DNA from: Dyella silvae
GTDB lineage: Bacteria; Pseudomonadota; Gammaproteobacteria; Xanthomonadales; Rhodanobacteraceae
Length of the DNA: 64,000 bases
Reading direction: 5' to 3'
NCBI RefSeq assembly: GCF_026421305.1
Contig: NZ_JAPJBQ010000008.1
Span: 124,001-188,000, forward strand
Part shown: positions 12,089 through 22,447 of the stretch, one piece after another
How the letters are laid out: every line of letters begins with the position of its first letter
Position numbering within the stretch: the stretch's first letter is position 1
Made by a program: the position numbers and the translations under genes
Notes under the pieces: model-generated
Databases searched by the model: none
What the model was told of the DNA's origin: nothing
Seen by the model: only the letters and a program-made list of their open reading frames with translations

Positions 12089-12176
12089 GGAGTGAGTGAA
12101 GAGAAATGAGGAGTGAGAGAGAGCTAGGGCTCGCCACTCTCATTTCTCACTCCTTACATCTCACTTCTCTCGCTTC
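12089..12176. repeat. GAGTGAGAAATGAG-type inverted/direct repeat block
   Basis: Between the dnaJ stop and dapB lies a low-complexity stretch, purine-rich on the left and pyrimidine-rich on the right, built of GAGTGAG, GAAATGAG and GGAGTGAG words and their complements. It can fold into a long imperfect hairpin (GAAATGAG with CTCATTTC, AGTG with CACT) around a GCTAGGGCTC centre. It may end dnaJ transcription or be a dispersed genomic repeat. Confidence 0.6.
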
Positions 12177-13304
12177 TTACGATGTGACGCGCGACCAGAA
12201 CTGCTTGACGCCATCCACCCAGGTCTTCGCCCGCGGGGTGTGCTTGTCGGCTTCACCATCGGCAAAGGTGTTTTCGAGTTGCTCGAACAGCTCACGCTGC
12301 TGCTTGGTGAGGCGTACCGGCGTTTCCACCACAACACGGCAGATCAGGTCACCCGTGCGGCTGCTGCGCACGGATTTCACGCCACGCCCGCGCAAGCGGA
12401 ACATCTGGCCGGTCTGTGTTTCCGGCGGAATGTTGATCGGCACCTCGCCTTCCAGCGTCGGTACCTGCAGCTCGGCGCCCAGCGCCGCCTGCGAGAAACG
12501 AATAGGCAGTTCGCAATGCAGGTCGTTGCCGTCGCGTTGGAAGATGGCGTGCTCGCGCACGCGCACTTCCACGTAGAGATCGCCCGCTTCGGCACCCGAG
12601 CCACCCGCCTCACCCTGCCCGGCCAGGCGGATGCGATCGCCGTTGTCCACGCCGGCGGGAATGTTCACCGACAGCGTGCGGGTTTCTTCCAGGCGACCTT
12701 CGCCATCGCATTCTTTGCAGGGCTTTTCGATCGCCTGACCGCTCCCGCCACAATGCGGGCATGCCTGCTGGATGGAGAAAATGCCGTTCTGCATGCGTAC
12801 GCGGCCATGGCCTGCGCAGGTCTTGCAGGTCACTGTCTTGCCATCGTCCGAGCCGCTGCCGTTGCAATGGTGGCAGTTGACCTGTGTGGGAATCTCGATC
12901 TTCTTCTCGACGCCAAATACGGCTTCCTCGAGATCGAGTTCCATGATGTAGCGGAGATCGGAGCCACGGCGCACGCGGCCACGGCCACCGCCGCCCATGC
13001 CGAAGATGTCGCCGAAGATATCGCCAAAAATGTCGCCCATGTCGCCAAAGCCGGCGCCACCGCGACCACCCATGCCGTGCTCGAAAGCGGCATGGCCGTG
13101 CTGGTCGTACATCGCCCGCTTCTGCGGATCCGACAGCACTTCGTAGGCCTCTTTGGCCTCTTTGAATTTTTCCTGCGCATGCGGATCGTCCGGACAACGA
13201 TCCGGGTGGAACTTCATCGCCAGGCGGCGAAAGGACTTCTTCAGATCGCCTTCGGTGACGGTACGTTCAACGCTCAGGATTTCGTAGTAATCACGCTTGC
13301 TCAT
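12177..13304 (-). CDS. dnaJ: chaperone protein DnaJ (Hsp40)
   Basis: A 375-residue co-chaperone that delivers unfolded substrates to DnaK and stimulates its ATPase. The J domain carries the HPD motif in [10 protein letters not shown] Gly/Phe region around residues 75-110 has repeated DIFGDIF. Four CxxCxGxG zinc repeats follow: [24 protein letters not shown] and CKECDGEG. The C-terminal substrate domains come last. The start was set at [10 protein letters not shown] by family convention; in-frame ATGs 5 and 17 codons upstream are possible. It lies downstream of dnaK with a hairpin terminator between them. Confidence 0.97.
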   Translation of the reverse strand: MSKRDYYEILSVERTVTEGDLKKSFRRLAMKFHPDRCPDDPHAQEKFKEAKEAYEVLSDPQKRAMYDQHGHAAFEHGMGGRGGAGFGDMGDIFGDIFGDIFGMGGGGRGRVRRGSDLRYIMELDLEEAVFGVEKKIEIPTQVNCHHCNGSGSDDGKTVTCKTCAGHGRVRMQNGIFSIQQACPHCGGSGQAIEKPCKECDGEGRLEETRTLSVNIPAGVDNGDRIRLAGQGEAGGSGAEAGDLYVEVRVREHAIFQRDGNDLHCELPIRFSQAALGAELQVPTLEGEVPINIPPETQTGQMFRLRGRGVKSVRSSRTGDLICRVVVETPVRLTKQQRELFEQLENTFADGEADKHTPRAKTWVDGVKQFWSRVTS

Positions 13305-13369
13305 TGTTGCATCCGGCATGGATCGCTCTCTTGCACATGAATCCAGGCGATCCATGTCTCCTCAGCAAA

Positions 13370-13405
13370 CAGCCCGCGGCCAGACTCAAGTCCGGACGCG
13401 GGCTG
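13370..13405 (-). terminator. hairpin terminator after dnaK
   Basis: On the minus strand CAGCCCGCG, a second stem CCGGAC/GTCTGG around a TTGA loop, and CGCGGGCTG form a long two-part stem followed by TTTGCTG. It lies 30 bases after the dnaK stop and probably reduces read-through into dnaJ. Confidence 0.75.
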
Positions 13406-13435
13406 CGTCAGATCGGCAGCGCCGACCGGCCAATA

Positions 13436-15355
<1,920 letters not shown>

Positions 15356-15405
15356 GTTGTCTACTCCCGAATGCTTTAAGCGACCCCTCGGCCGCGACTG
15401 GTTTC

Positions 15406-15435
15406 TAGATGGGGCTGTGCGTCTGGCATCTCAAT
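15406..15435 (-). promoter_or_regulatory. candidate sigma-32 heat-shock promoter of dnaK
   Basis: On the minus strand ATTGAGA (15429-15435) and CCCCATCTA (15406-15414) are separated by 14 bases. The -10 element matches the sigma-32 consensus CCCCATnTA and the -35 resembles CTTGAAA. It sits about 50 bases before the dnaK ATG. Confidence 0.7.
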
Positions 15436-15514
15436 GCCGACAAGACCCCGAAAGCCCTTCCACCATGGCCGACAGGGGACGCCGTTCAGGCGTCCTCGAC
15501 CGTCGGCTGTGGTG

Positions 15515-16048
15515 TCACTCCTTGGCGACCGCTACCAACGCGGGGCGCAGAAGCCGGTCGTTCAACACGTAGCCCTTCTGCAGCACGTTGACGACCGTGT
15601 TGGGGGCCGCGCCCGGGGCCTCCACCATGCTCACGGCGTGGTGCTTCTCCGGATCCAGCGGCTGACCCACCGGATCGATCTGCACCAGGCCATTGTTCTC
15701 GGCGATCTTCAGTAGCGACTTGAGCGTCAGCGCAATGCCCTCGCGCACGCTGGCCACGTCGCCACCTTCCACCTGCAGGCCCATCTCGAGGCCGTCGTAA
15801 ACCGGCAGCAGCTCGTTCAGCAGCTTCTCATTGGCGAAGCGGCGAGCCTGCTCCACGTCGCGATGCAGGCGGCGGCGCTGGTTCTCGATTTCGGCCTTTT
15901 CACGCAGCACGGTGTCGCGCAGCTCCACGTTGCTGGTTTCCAGCTCGGCGATGCGCGCCTTCAGTGCCTCCAGTTCCGCGCTGGACACTTCGCCCTGCGC
16001 GCCATTGCCCTGCGCCTCGTTGGGCGCCTTTGGATCGTTGCTCTGCAT
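15515..16048 (-). CDS. grpE: nucleotide exchange factor GrpE
   Basis: A 177-residue dimeric co-chaperone that releases ADP from DnaK. A long N-terminal coiled coil (about residues 25-80, ALKARIAELETSNVEL) leads to the beta-wing domain with the family signature near VVNVLQKGYVLNDRLLRPA. The start was set at MQSND, which has GGAG six bases upstream; an upstream in-frame TTG is unlikely. It lies 84 bases after hrcA and 159 bases before dnaK. Confidence 0.97.
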   Translation of the reverse strand: MQSNDPKAPNEAQGNGAQGEVSSAELEALKARIAELETSNVELRDTVLREKAEIENQRRRLHRDVEQARRFANEKLLNELLPVYDGLEMGLQVEGGDVASVREGIALTLKSLLKIAENNGLVQIDPVGQPLDPEKHHAVSMVEAPGAAPNTVVNVLQKGYVLNDRLLRPALVAVAKE

Positions 16049-16132
16049 GAATAACTCCAAGCCTCATCCGTGGCCGGTGCGCCAGGCACCAACCGTCAAT
16101 CACTTGCGGGCAAACCCCGCCTCCCGAGCGCG

Positions 16133-17185
16133 TTATAAGGTCGTAGCGGCGCGATTCAAGGCGTCACTGAGCAAACCGGCCGTCGCCTGCACCACCGGGA
16201 TCACCCGATCGTAAGCCATCCGGGTAGGACCAATCACGCCAACCGCCCCCAGCACACGGCCCTGGGCACCATAACTGGCAGTGACCACGCTGCACCCTTC
16301 CAGCGCAGCAAAGCCCGATTCTTCGCCGATAAACAGCCGCACGCCCGGGGCCTTGGCACAGACCTCCATCAGCTGCAGCAGCTCGTTCTTCTGCTGAAAC
16401 GCCTCGAACAGCTCGCGCAGGCGCTCCAGATTGGCCAGCTCCGAATACCCCATCAGGTTGGTCTGGCCGCTGACCAGCACGTCATCGGTCTCGCTCTGAG
16501 GGGCAAAGGAGGCCGCCGCCAGCTCCACCGCGCTCGACAGCAGCCGGTTGAGCTCGCCACTCGCCTCGCGCAGCTCCCGCAGCAGATGAGCCCGGATATC
16601 GTCCAGGCGCAGACCGGCAAACTGGGTGTTGAGATAGTTGGCCGCCTGCTCAAGCTCGCGGCCGTCCAGCGGCTTGGCCAGCTGGACGATACGGTTCTGC
16701 ACCTGGTTGTCGGCAAATACCAGGATCACCAGCACGCGGGCATCGGGCAGCGACACGAAATCGATATGCCGCAGGGGAAAGTCCACCTGCCGCGGCACCG
16801 TCACCACACCGGCAAAACGAGTCATGGCCGACAGCAGCGTCGACACATTGCCCAGCAGGTCGCGGGTGGTGGTCGGCCCCGGGGGCAGCTCGCGGCGCAG
16901 ACGCGCCATCTCGTCCACCGGCAGCGGTTGCAATTCGATCAGGCTGTCCACGAACAGGCGCAGACCGCGCGGCGTGGGAACGCGGCCAGCCGAGGTATGC
17001 GGCGAGGCCACCAGGCCGGCCTCTTCCAGGTCGGCCATGATGTTGCGGATGGTCGCGGGGCTCACGTCCAGGCCGGACGAACGCGACAACGTGCGCGACC
17101 CCACAGGCTCGCCGTCGGCGAGGTACTGGGCAATCAATGTGCGCAACAGGCGGCGTGCGCGGGCATCGAGTTGGGCGGTGAGCAT
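16133..17185 (-). CDS. hrcA: heat-inducible transcription repressor HrcA
   Basis: A 350-residue repressor. The N-terminal winged helix contains SGLDVSPATIRNIMADLEEAGL and HTSAGRVPTPRGLRLFVD; the C-terminal GAF-like effector and dimerisation domain follows. HrcA normally binds CIRCE inverted repeats upstream of chaperone genes. The start was set at MLTAQLDARA; the upstream extension is out of keeping with the family. It heads hrcA-grpE-dnaK-dnaJ. No CIRCE element was found in this window, so its target may be elsewhere, for example groESL. Confidence 0.96.
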   Translation of the reverse strand: MLTAQLDARARRLLRTLIAQYLADGEPVGSRTLSRSSGLDVSPATIRNIMADLEEAGLVASPHTSAGRVPTPRGLRLFVDSLIELQPLPVDEMARLRRELPPGPTTTRDLLGNVSTLLSAMTRFAGVVTVPRQVDFPLRHIDFVSLPDARVLVILVFADNQVQNRIVQLAKPLDGRELEQAANYLNTQFAGLRLDDIRAHLLRELREASGELNRLLSSAVELAAASFAPQSETDDVLVSGQTNLMGYSELANLERLRELFEAFQQKNELLQLMEVCAKAPGVRLFIGEESGFAALEGCSVVTASYGAQGRVLGAVGVIGPTRMAYDRVIPVVQATAGLLSDALNRAATTL

Positions 17186-17379
17186 GCTGTAGCAATCCGT
17201 GAGACAGAGAAGAAATAAGGTCTGGCGGAAAAGTTTGCAAGGAATGGGGCTGGGGAGTGGGTTGCGGAAGCGTGACAACCGAGCGCTGCGACACGGCTCG
17301 GGCGTCCGGGCTCAGACCCCACTACCCGTTTCCCATCCCCTCCCCCTTACAATCTCCCGACTTCACCACGCCATCGCCC

Positions 17380-19050
17380 ATGCTCACTTCGCTCTACGTT
17401 CGTCATTTCGCCGTCGTCGAAGAAGCCGAGATCGCCTTCGGCCTTGGTCTTACCGTTGTCAGCGGCGAGACCGGCGCCGGCAAGTCCCTGCTGGTCGACG
17501 CCCTGATGCTACTGGCCGGCGCCCGTGCGGACAGCGGCATGGTGCGTGCCGGCAGCGACCGCGCCGAGCTCACCGCCGAATTCGACCTGACCCATCTCCC
17601 CGAAGCCCGCGACTGGCTGCACCGCGAAGAGCTGGACGAGGACGACACTTGCCAACTGCGCCGCGTGATCCGAGCCGAAGGCAGCTCGCGCGCATGGATC
17701 AACGGCCGCCCCGCCAATGCCAGCCAGCTTGGCGAACTGGCCACGTTGCTGGTGGAAATCCACGGCCAGCACGAACACCAGGCGCTGCTGTCGCGCGCCC
17801 ATCAGATGGAGCTGCTCGACGCCTATGCCGGCAACGAAGCGCTGGTGGCGCAAGTGCGCGAGCTGGCGCAGCAATGGCGTGAGCTCGGTACCCGCATCCG
17901 GAAACTCAGCGGCGGCGATGACCGGGAACAACGCATCGAGATGCTCACCCACGAGCTGGGCGAGCTGGAAAAGTGGGCGCTACCTGCCAGCGAACTCAGT
18001 GAGCTGGAAGCCAGCCACAAGCGACTGGCGAATGCCGGCCGGCTCGCTGAAGGTGCGGGCAGCGTGGTTGAACTGCTCGATGGCGAAAGCGAATTCGCCC
18101 TGCGCCGCGCACTGGGCCGCGCCCAGCTGGAGCTGAGCAAGCTCGCACCGCTGGACGACCGCCTCGCACCGATGCTGGACCTGCTCGACAACGCCTCCAT
18201 CCAGCTCAGCGAAGCCGCCGATGGCCTCGGCCGCTACGCCCTGGACGTGGATCTGGACCCGGAGCGCTACGCCGAGGTCGACACCCACGTCACCCGTCTG
18301 CACGAACTATCGCGCCGTCACCGCGTACCCGTGCCGGAATTGCACGATAAAGCGGCCACGCTGCGGTTCGAACTCGACGAGCTGGAAGGCGCCGGCGACG
18401 CGCTGGAGAAACTCGCCAGCCAACGCACGCGCTTACATCAGCAATACGACGAACACGCCGCGAAGCTCAGCCATGCCCGGCAGGATGCAGCGGCTCGTCT
18501 CGGCAGCGAAGTCAGCGCACTCATGGGCGAACTGGGCATGAGTGGCGGACGCCTCGTGGTCGAATTGGAACCCACCACCGACAGCGACCCCGATCTTCAG
18601 GGCCGCGAACGTTGCGAATTGCTGGTCAGCGCCAACCCCGGACAGCCGCCACGCGCACTGCGCAAGGTGGCGTCAGGCGGTGAACTTGCCCGTATCAGCC
18701 TCGCCATTGAAGTGGCCACGCTGGGCAAAGACACCATCGGCACCATGGTGTTCGACGAGGTCGACACCGGCATCGGCGGCGCCGTGGCCGAAGTGGTTGG
18801 CCAGAAGCTGCGCGCGCTTGGCGGGCAGCGTCAGGTGCTGTGCGTCACCCACCTGCCTCAGGTTGCCGCGCAAGGCCATTCGCATCTGCGCGTGAGTAAG
18901 GCCAGCGATGGCGAATCCACGCGTACGCGCATCGAGAAACTGGATGCCAACGGTCGCCGTGATGAACTGGCTCGCATGCTTGGCGGCGTGGAAATCACTC
19001 GCGAGACGAAGGCACACGCCAAGCAGATGCTGGAGCGGGCGCAGGTCTAA
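17380..19050 (+). CDS. recN: DNA repair protein RecN
   Basis: A 556-residue SMC-like ATPase that holds broken DNA ends together during recombinational repair. The Walker A motif is in VVSGETGAGKSLLVDAL, the ABC signature region near VASGGELARISLAI, and Walker B in MVFDEVDTGIGG. The intervening segment (residues 150-420) is coiled coil, rich in Glu, Leu and Arg. The start was set at MLTSLYVRHFAVVEE, the family N-terminus. It diverges from hrcA and is followed by a dispersed inverted repeat. Confidence 0.97.
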   Translation: MLTSLYVRHFAVVEEAEIAFGLGLTVVSGETGAGKSLLVDALMLLAGARADSGMVRAGSDRAELTAEFDLTHLPEARDWLHREELDEDDTCQLRRVIRAEGSSRAWINGRPANASQLGELATLLVEIHGQHEHQALLSRAHQMELLDAYAGNEALVAQVRELAQQWRELGTRIRKLSGGDDREQRIEMLTHELGELEKWALPASELSELEASHKRLANAGRLAEGAGSVVELLDGESEFALRRALGRAQLELSKLAPLDDRLAPMLDLLDNASIQLSEAADGLGRYALDVDLDPERYAEVDTHVTRLHELSRRHRVPVPELHDKAATLRFELDELEGAGDALEKLASQRTRLHQQYDEHAAKLSHARQDAAARLGSEVSALMGELGMSGGRLVVELEPTTDSDPDLQGRERCELLVSANPGQPPRALRKVASGGELARISLAIEVATLGKDTIGTMVFDEVDTGIGGAVAEVVGQKLRALGGQRQVLCVTHLPQVAAQGHSHLRVSKASDGESTRTRIEKLDANGRRDELARMLGGVEITRETKAHAKQMLERAQV

Positions 19051-19073
19051 GGCGCCCATCACCCTTGCTAAGC

Positions 19074-19223
19074 CGTCATTCCGGCGCAGGCCGGAAGCGC
19101 TTCACAACAGCCGAAGGCTGGTCATCCAGTGACCGCGCGGGTGGGCTATCGCTAATCCGTGTGCAGGCTGTGGCGAAAACCGCGCACTCTCGCTACTGGA
19201 TTCCGGCCTGCGCCGGAATGACG
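19074..19223. repeat. REP/MITE-like element bounded by a perfect 22-base inverted repeat
   Basis: The left end 19074-19095 (CGTCATTCCGGCGCAGGCC plus GGA) is exactly inverted at 19202-19223, around about 106 bases with no coding potential. The CGTCATTCCGGC...GCCGGAATGACG ends are typical of dispersed non-autonomous elements of Xanthomonadales, to my knowledge. It sits between the convergent recN and response-regulator genes. Confidence 0.75.
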
Positions 19224-19260
19224 AGCGAAATGATCGCGGCCTTGCCGGACGGCTGAGCCT

Positions 19261-19905
19261 TCAGTTCTTGCGCGGCAGCAAGCCGCGCTCGGCCGCCATG
19301 CGATAGAGATCGAGTTCCGAACCCGCGCCCAGCTTGCCCATCAGACTGGCGCGGTGGATATAGACGGTTTTCTGGCCGATACCCAACTCACCCGCCACCT
19401 GCTTGGGCGCACGCCCCGCAGCCAGCAACAGGAACACTTCGCGCTCACGCGCCGTGAGCCGATGGATCGGATCGCGCGCTTCGCTCGGCCGCTCGGCACG
19501 GCGCTTGCGCAAATCCGAGCTGAGGAAACATTCGCCCTGCATCACGGCGCGCAGGCCGGCCACCAGCTCCTCCGGCGCCACGCCCTTGGTCACGTAACCA
19601 CTGGCGCCGCGACGCAGCGCCTCGGAAACGTAGGGTTCGCCGTCGTGCATGCTCAGCACCACGATGCGCGTGTCCGCCGCCACGCTGCGCAGATGTTCGA
19701 TCAACGGCAAGCCACTGCCATCGGGCAGTGAAAGATCGAGCGCCACGAGATCAGGCCGCCGCGTGCCAACCGCTTCTACCGCATCGTCGGCGCTGCGACA
19801 CTCCGCAACCACCTCCAGATCCGGTTCCAGTTCGATCAGCCGTTTGAACCCCTCGCGTACGATGGCATGGTCATCGACCAGGACGATGCTGTACATGGGC
19901 TGCAT
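19261..19905 (-). CDS. NarL/UhpA-family response regulator
   Basis: A 214-residue regulator. The receiver domain (about residues 5-120) has the acidic pair in IVLVDDHAIVREGF, the phospho-acceptor Asp in LVALDLSLPDGSGLP and the Lys in GYVTKGVAPEE. A C-terminal LuxR-type helix-turn-helix (about 148-205) contains LTAREREVFLLLAAGRAPKQ. It diverges from the MASE1 histidine kinase gene 44 bases away, its likely partner. A structured RNA lies on the far side of the kinase, so RNA control by this regulator is possible but unproven. Confidence 0.92.
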   Translation of the reverse strand: MQPMYSIVLVDDHAIVREGFKRLIELEPDLEVVAECRSADDAVEAVGTRRPDLVALDLSLPDGSGLPLIEHLRSVAADTRIVVLSMHDGEPYVSEALRRGASGYVTKGVAPEELVAGLRAVMQGECFLSSDLRKRRAERPSEARDPIHRLTAREREVFLLLAAGRAPKQVAGELGIGQKTVYIHRASLMGKLGAGSELDLYRMAAERGLLPRKN

Positions 19906-19949
19906 GTATAGCAGCCCGGGGGACGGCCGCCTATACCCCCGCTAACGCC

Positions 19950-21560
19950 ATGTACCATCGCCCGATGCGATCTAAATCCTCTCTGCTGCCTGATTCCAGC
20001 CTCCTGCTGGGCATTGGCTACTTCCTGCTCTGGTTGCTGCTGTGGCCGACTGAACAGCCCTATTGGATGCTGCCCTACGGCCTGCGCTTCGGCGCCCTGC
20101 TGCTGGCTCCGGCCCGGACGTGGCCTTGGCTGCTGGTTGCGGAGTTCGCCGCCACTGGCCTGATCGCGGTGGTCCATGGCATGCCGATGGGCTGGACGGG
20201 CTTTTTGCTGGGTGAACTGCCCGAACCCATCGTGGTGGTGATCTGCCTGTGGCTGATGCGGCGCGCCAATCTCCACGCCAGTCTGCGCGATCCGGAAGAT
20301 GTCGCCCGCCTGCTGCTATCAGCAGCGTTCACCGTGGCCGCCACCACGGCTACCGATGCCGTGCTGCTGGCGCTGGTACACGCAAGCCCGACCTCCGACC
20401 TGATGATGCAGGCGCTGGGCCAGGACTTGTTGGGCAATTATGTCGGCGTGCTGCTGGTGGTGCCGCTGCTGGTCATGCTGTTTCGCGCGCGCATGGGCAA
20501 GCGCGCGTTCGGCCGGTTGCTGATGGATGGCCTGCTGGTGCTGCTGCCGTCGCTCGCGATACTGCTGGTGCTTTCCTCGCACGAAGCACCGCAACCTCAG
20601 TTCGCACGCGTGCTGTCGCTTGCCCCTGTGCTGTTTTTCGCCTTCCGACATGGCTGGCGCGGCGCCAGCCTGGCCATGCTGATATCCAGCCTGGGTATCA
20701 CCCTGGTGGACCATATCTCAGGTCACGGCGCCCCCGGCGCCGCGGGCGAATTGTTCCTTGCCGTGGCGGGTACCGGCGCCCTGATGCTTGGCTCCGCCAC
20801 CGATGCGTTACGCCGCAGCAGCGAGCGCGTGGCCGAGCAGAACGTCTATCTCGCCGCGGTGAATCGGCGCCTCGACCATCTCGCGCGCCAGCTACGCGAC
20901 GCTGCACGCGGCAACTTGCGCACTGAAGAAAACCAGCGCCGCCACATGGCGGCAGAACTCCACGACGAACTGGGCCAGAATCTCACGGCGATCCAGACCC
21001 ATCTAAAACTGGCCCAGTCGCGCCTGGCGCAGGCGGGCATGGACGACATCGGCATCTCGATCAACACCATTCTTGGCCACATGCGCCGCGCGCTGCATCG
21101 CCTGCTCGATGATCTGCGTCCTGCCGTACTGGACGAATTCGGCTTGCTGCGCGCGCTGGACGAGGGTCCGATCCGCGACCTGCTCAACGCCGCCGGCGTG
21201 GCCTATCGCACCGACCTGCACGGCGACCCGCGCCTGCTGGATGACGATACGCGTACGGTGGTCTATCGGCTGGTGCAGGAGAGCGCGACCAACGCGGTAA
21301 AGCACGCGCACGCCGACACCTTCCAGCTGCGCCTGCGCATTGGCGAGCGGCAAGGCGTAGCCCTGGCCCTGCTCGACATCCGCGACAACGGCATCGGCCT
21401 GCCCGCCCGCATGCCGCGCGGCGGCCGAGGCATGCAGGGCATGCGTGACCGGGTAACTTCGCTGGGTGGGCTTTTCCGGGTGCGCCCCGAGTCGCAGGGC
21501 GTTCACCTACGAATTTTGTTGCGAAGCAACACGCAAACTAGTGACGTAGCTCGCACTTAA
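19950..21560 (+). CDS. MASE1-type membrane sensor histidine kinase (UhpB-like)
   Basis: A 536-residue kinase. The first 300 residues form about eight transmembrane helices of MASE1 type. A short coiled coil follows, then a HisKA_3 dimerisation domain with the phospho-His in MAAELHDELGQNLTAI (about residue 335) and a HATPase domain with NAVKHAHA, RDNGIGLP and GRGMQGMRDRV. It is the divergent partner of the NarL/UhpA response regulator. An in-frame ATG six codons downstream is an alternative start. The structured RNA begins about 50 bases after its stop. Confidence 0.92.
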   Translation: MYHRPMRSKSSLLPDSSLLLGIGYFLLWLLLWPTEQPYWMLPYGLRFGALLLAPARTWPWLLVAEFAATGLIAVVHGMPMGWTGFLLGELPEPIVVVICLWLMRRANLHASLRDPEDVARLLLSAAFTVAATTATDAVLLALVHASPTSDLMMQALGQDLLGNYVGVLLVVPLLVMLFRARMGKRAFGRLLMDGLLVLLPSLAILLVLSSHEAPQPQFARVLSLAPVLFFAFRHGWRGASLAMLISSLGITLVDHISGHGAPGAAGELFLAVAGTGALMLGSATDALRRSSERVAEQNVYLAAVNRRLDHLARQLRDAARGNLRTEENQRRHMAAELHDELGQNLTAIQTHLKLAQSRLAQAGMDDIGISINTILGHMRRALHRLLDDLRPAVLDEFGLLRALDEGPIRDLLNAAGVAYRTDLHGDPRLLDDDTRTVVYRLVQESATNAVKHAHADTFQLRLRIGERQGVALALLDIRDNGIGLPARMPRGGRGMQGMRDRVTSLGGLFRVRPESQGVHLRILLRSNTQTSDVART

Positions 21561-21609
21561 GACGGTTACATAGGAAATATTCCGATACCCGGCGTGTGAA
21601 GGCTTCGTT

Positions 21610-21817
21610 ACGCTGGATCCATCGATGTGGGGGAGCCACCATCGCAAGATGGTGAGCCATGCCAACCGTGGGGACGGTGGGCATGAAGAACGGCAGGATG
21701 CCGTTCCGCCGGTATCGGTGGCAAAACCAGGTTACGCGAGCAACTCGCCTTTCTCTGGAGCCATCCGGTAACGGATCAAGCCGTAGGGCGGACAGGAGTC
21801 CTCCCGCGGCTTTTTTT
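21610..21817 (+). ncRNA. candidate CsrA/RsmA-sequestering small RNA or structured 3' UTR
   Basis: This stretch has no coding potential but a series of clear hairpins: CACCATC-GCAA-GATGGTG (21637-21654), CATGCC...GGCATG enclosing ACCGT-GGGG-ACGGT (21658-21685), AACGGCA-GGA-TGCCGTT (21689-21705), GCGAG-CAA-CTCGC (21736-21748), ATCCG-GTAA-CGGAT (21763-21776), and an intrinsic terminator (21778-21812) with seven T. The apical loop of the terminator is AGGA and the third hairpin loop is exactly GGA. More GGA triplets lie at 21615, 21632, 21672 and 21757. This architecture matches CsrB/RsmX-type RNAs. The 5' end is unknown; no clear promoter or GacA box was found, so it could also be processed from the kinase transcript. 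Confidence 0.6.
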
Positions 21818-21891
21818 ATGGGCGCTTTTCGGCCTGCCCTCCTGGCCCGCCATGGCGCGCGTCCGGCACCGCCTGGAACCCCCATACCGCT

Positions 21892-21923
21892 AAAACAAAG
21901 ACCGGCGGCGTTTCCGCCACCGG
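21892..21923 (-). terminator. intrinsic terminator of fur
   Basis: On the minus strand the stem CCGGTGGCG/CGCCGCCGG (one mismatch) closes a GAAA loop and is followed by TCTTTGTTTT, about 30 bases after the fur stop. Confidence 0.85.
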
Positions 21924-21951
21924 CCTCGATCCATTCCCTGAGGGGACAGGC

Positions 21952-22371
21952 TTACTTGTTGCGGTGTTTCGGCCGCACGTACAGCACCAGGCTGTGGTCC
22001 TCGATAACGTAGCCATGGCGGGCAGCAATTTCATGCTGCAGGCGCTCGATTTCCTCGCTGACGAACTCAATGACCTTTCCGCTGTCCACATCGATCATGT
22101 GGTCATGGTGCTTGCCGCGGTCCAGTTCGTAGACGGCCTGGCCGCCCTCGAAGTTGTGCTTGACGACGATGCCGGCTGCCTCGAACTGGGTCAGGACCCG
22201 GTAGACGGTGGCCAGCCCGATGTCTTCCTGGTCGGCCAGCAGGCGCTTGTAGACGTCTTCGGCGGTGAGGTGGTGGGGTGCCTCCTCGTCCTCGAAGATC
22301 TGCAGGATGCGCATGCGGGGATGGGTGACCTTAAGCCCGGCTTTGCGCAGTTCTTTGGTTTCCTGTTCCAT
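21952..22371 (-). CDS. fur: ferric uptake regulator Fur
   Basis: A 139-residue iron-responsive repressor. The N-terminal winged helix has GLKVTHPRMRILQIFE and LATVYRVLTQFEAAGIV. The C-terminal dimerisation domain has the metal site residues in KHHDHMIDVDSG and ends with the His-containing RPKHRNK tail. The second cysteine pair seen in some Fur proteins is missing, as in Xanthomonadaceae-type Fur. The start is MEQET, with GGAG six bases upstream; an upstream in-frame ATG is less likely. It diverges from bamE, as in many gammaproteobacteria. Confidence 0.96.
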   Translation of the reverse strand: MEQETKELRKAGLKVTHPRMRILQIFEDEEAPHHLTAEDVYKRLLADQEDIGLATVYRVLTQFEAAGIVVKHNFEGGQAVYELDRGKHHDHMIDVDSGKVIEFVSEEIERLQHEIAARHGYVIEDHSLVLYVRPKHRNK

Positions 22372-22447
22372 AGCAAGCTCCACGCACACGGCGCCACAAG
22401 GCCGTTAGTGTATCATCCGACACCTTTACGATCCGGACGCAACACGC

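Noticed and set aside
12240-13340. Long open frame opposite dnaJ
   Set aside because: Antisense shadow; the residues are repeats of Ala, His and Val mirrored from the dnaJ codons.
17186-17379. CIRCE element upstream of hrcA
   Set aside because: No TTAGCACTC-like inverted repeat is present in this gap or before grpE or dnaK.
21540-21600. GacA-type box (TGTAAG-N6-CTTACA) upstream of the candidate RNA
   Set aside because: Only a loose TGTAAC...CTTAAG resemblance was found on the minus strand. It does not match the consensus well enough to report.
21610-21817. Metabolite riboswitch controlling a downstream gene
   Set aside because: No gene lies downstream on the same strand before the terminator; fur is on the opposite strand. 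Known aptamer signatures that I could recall (cobalamin, GEMM, glycine) do not match.
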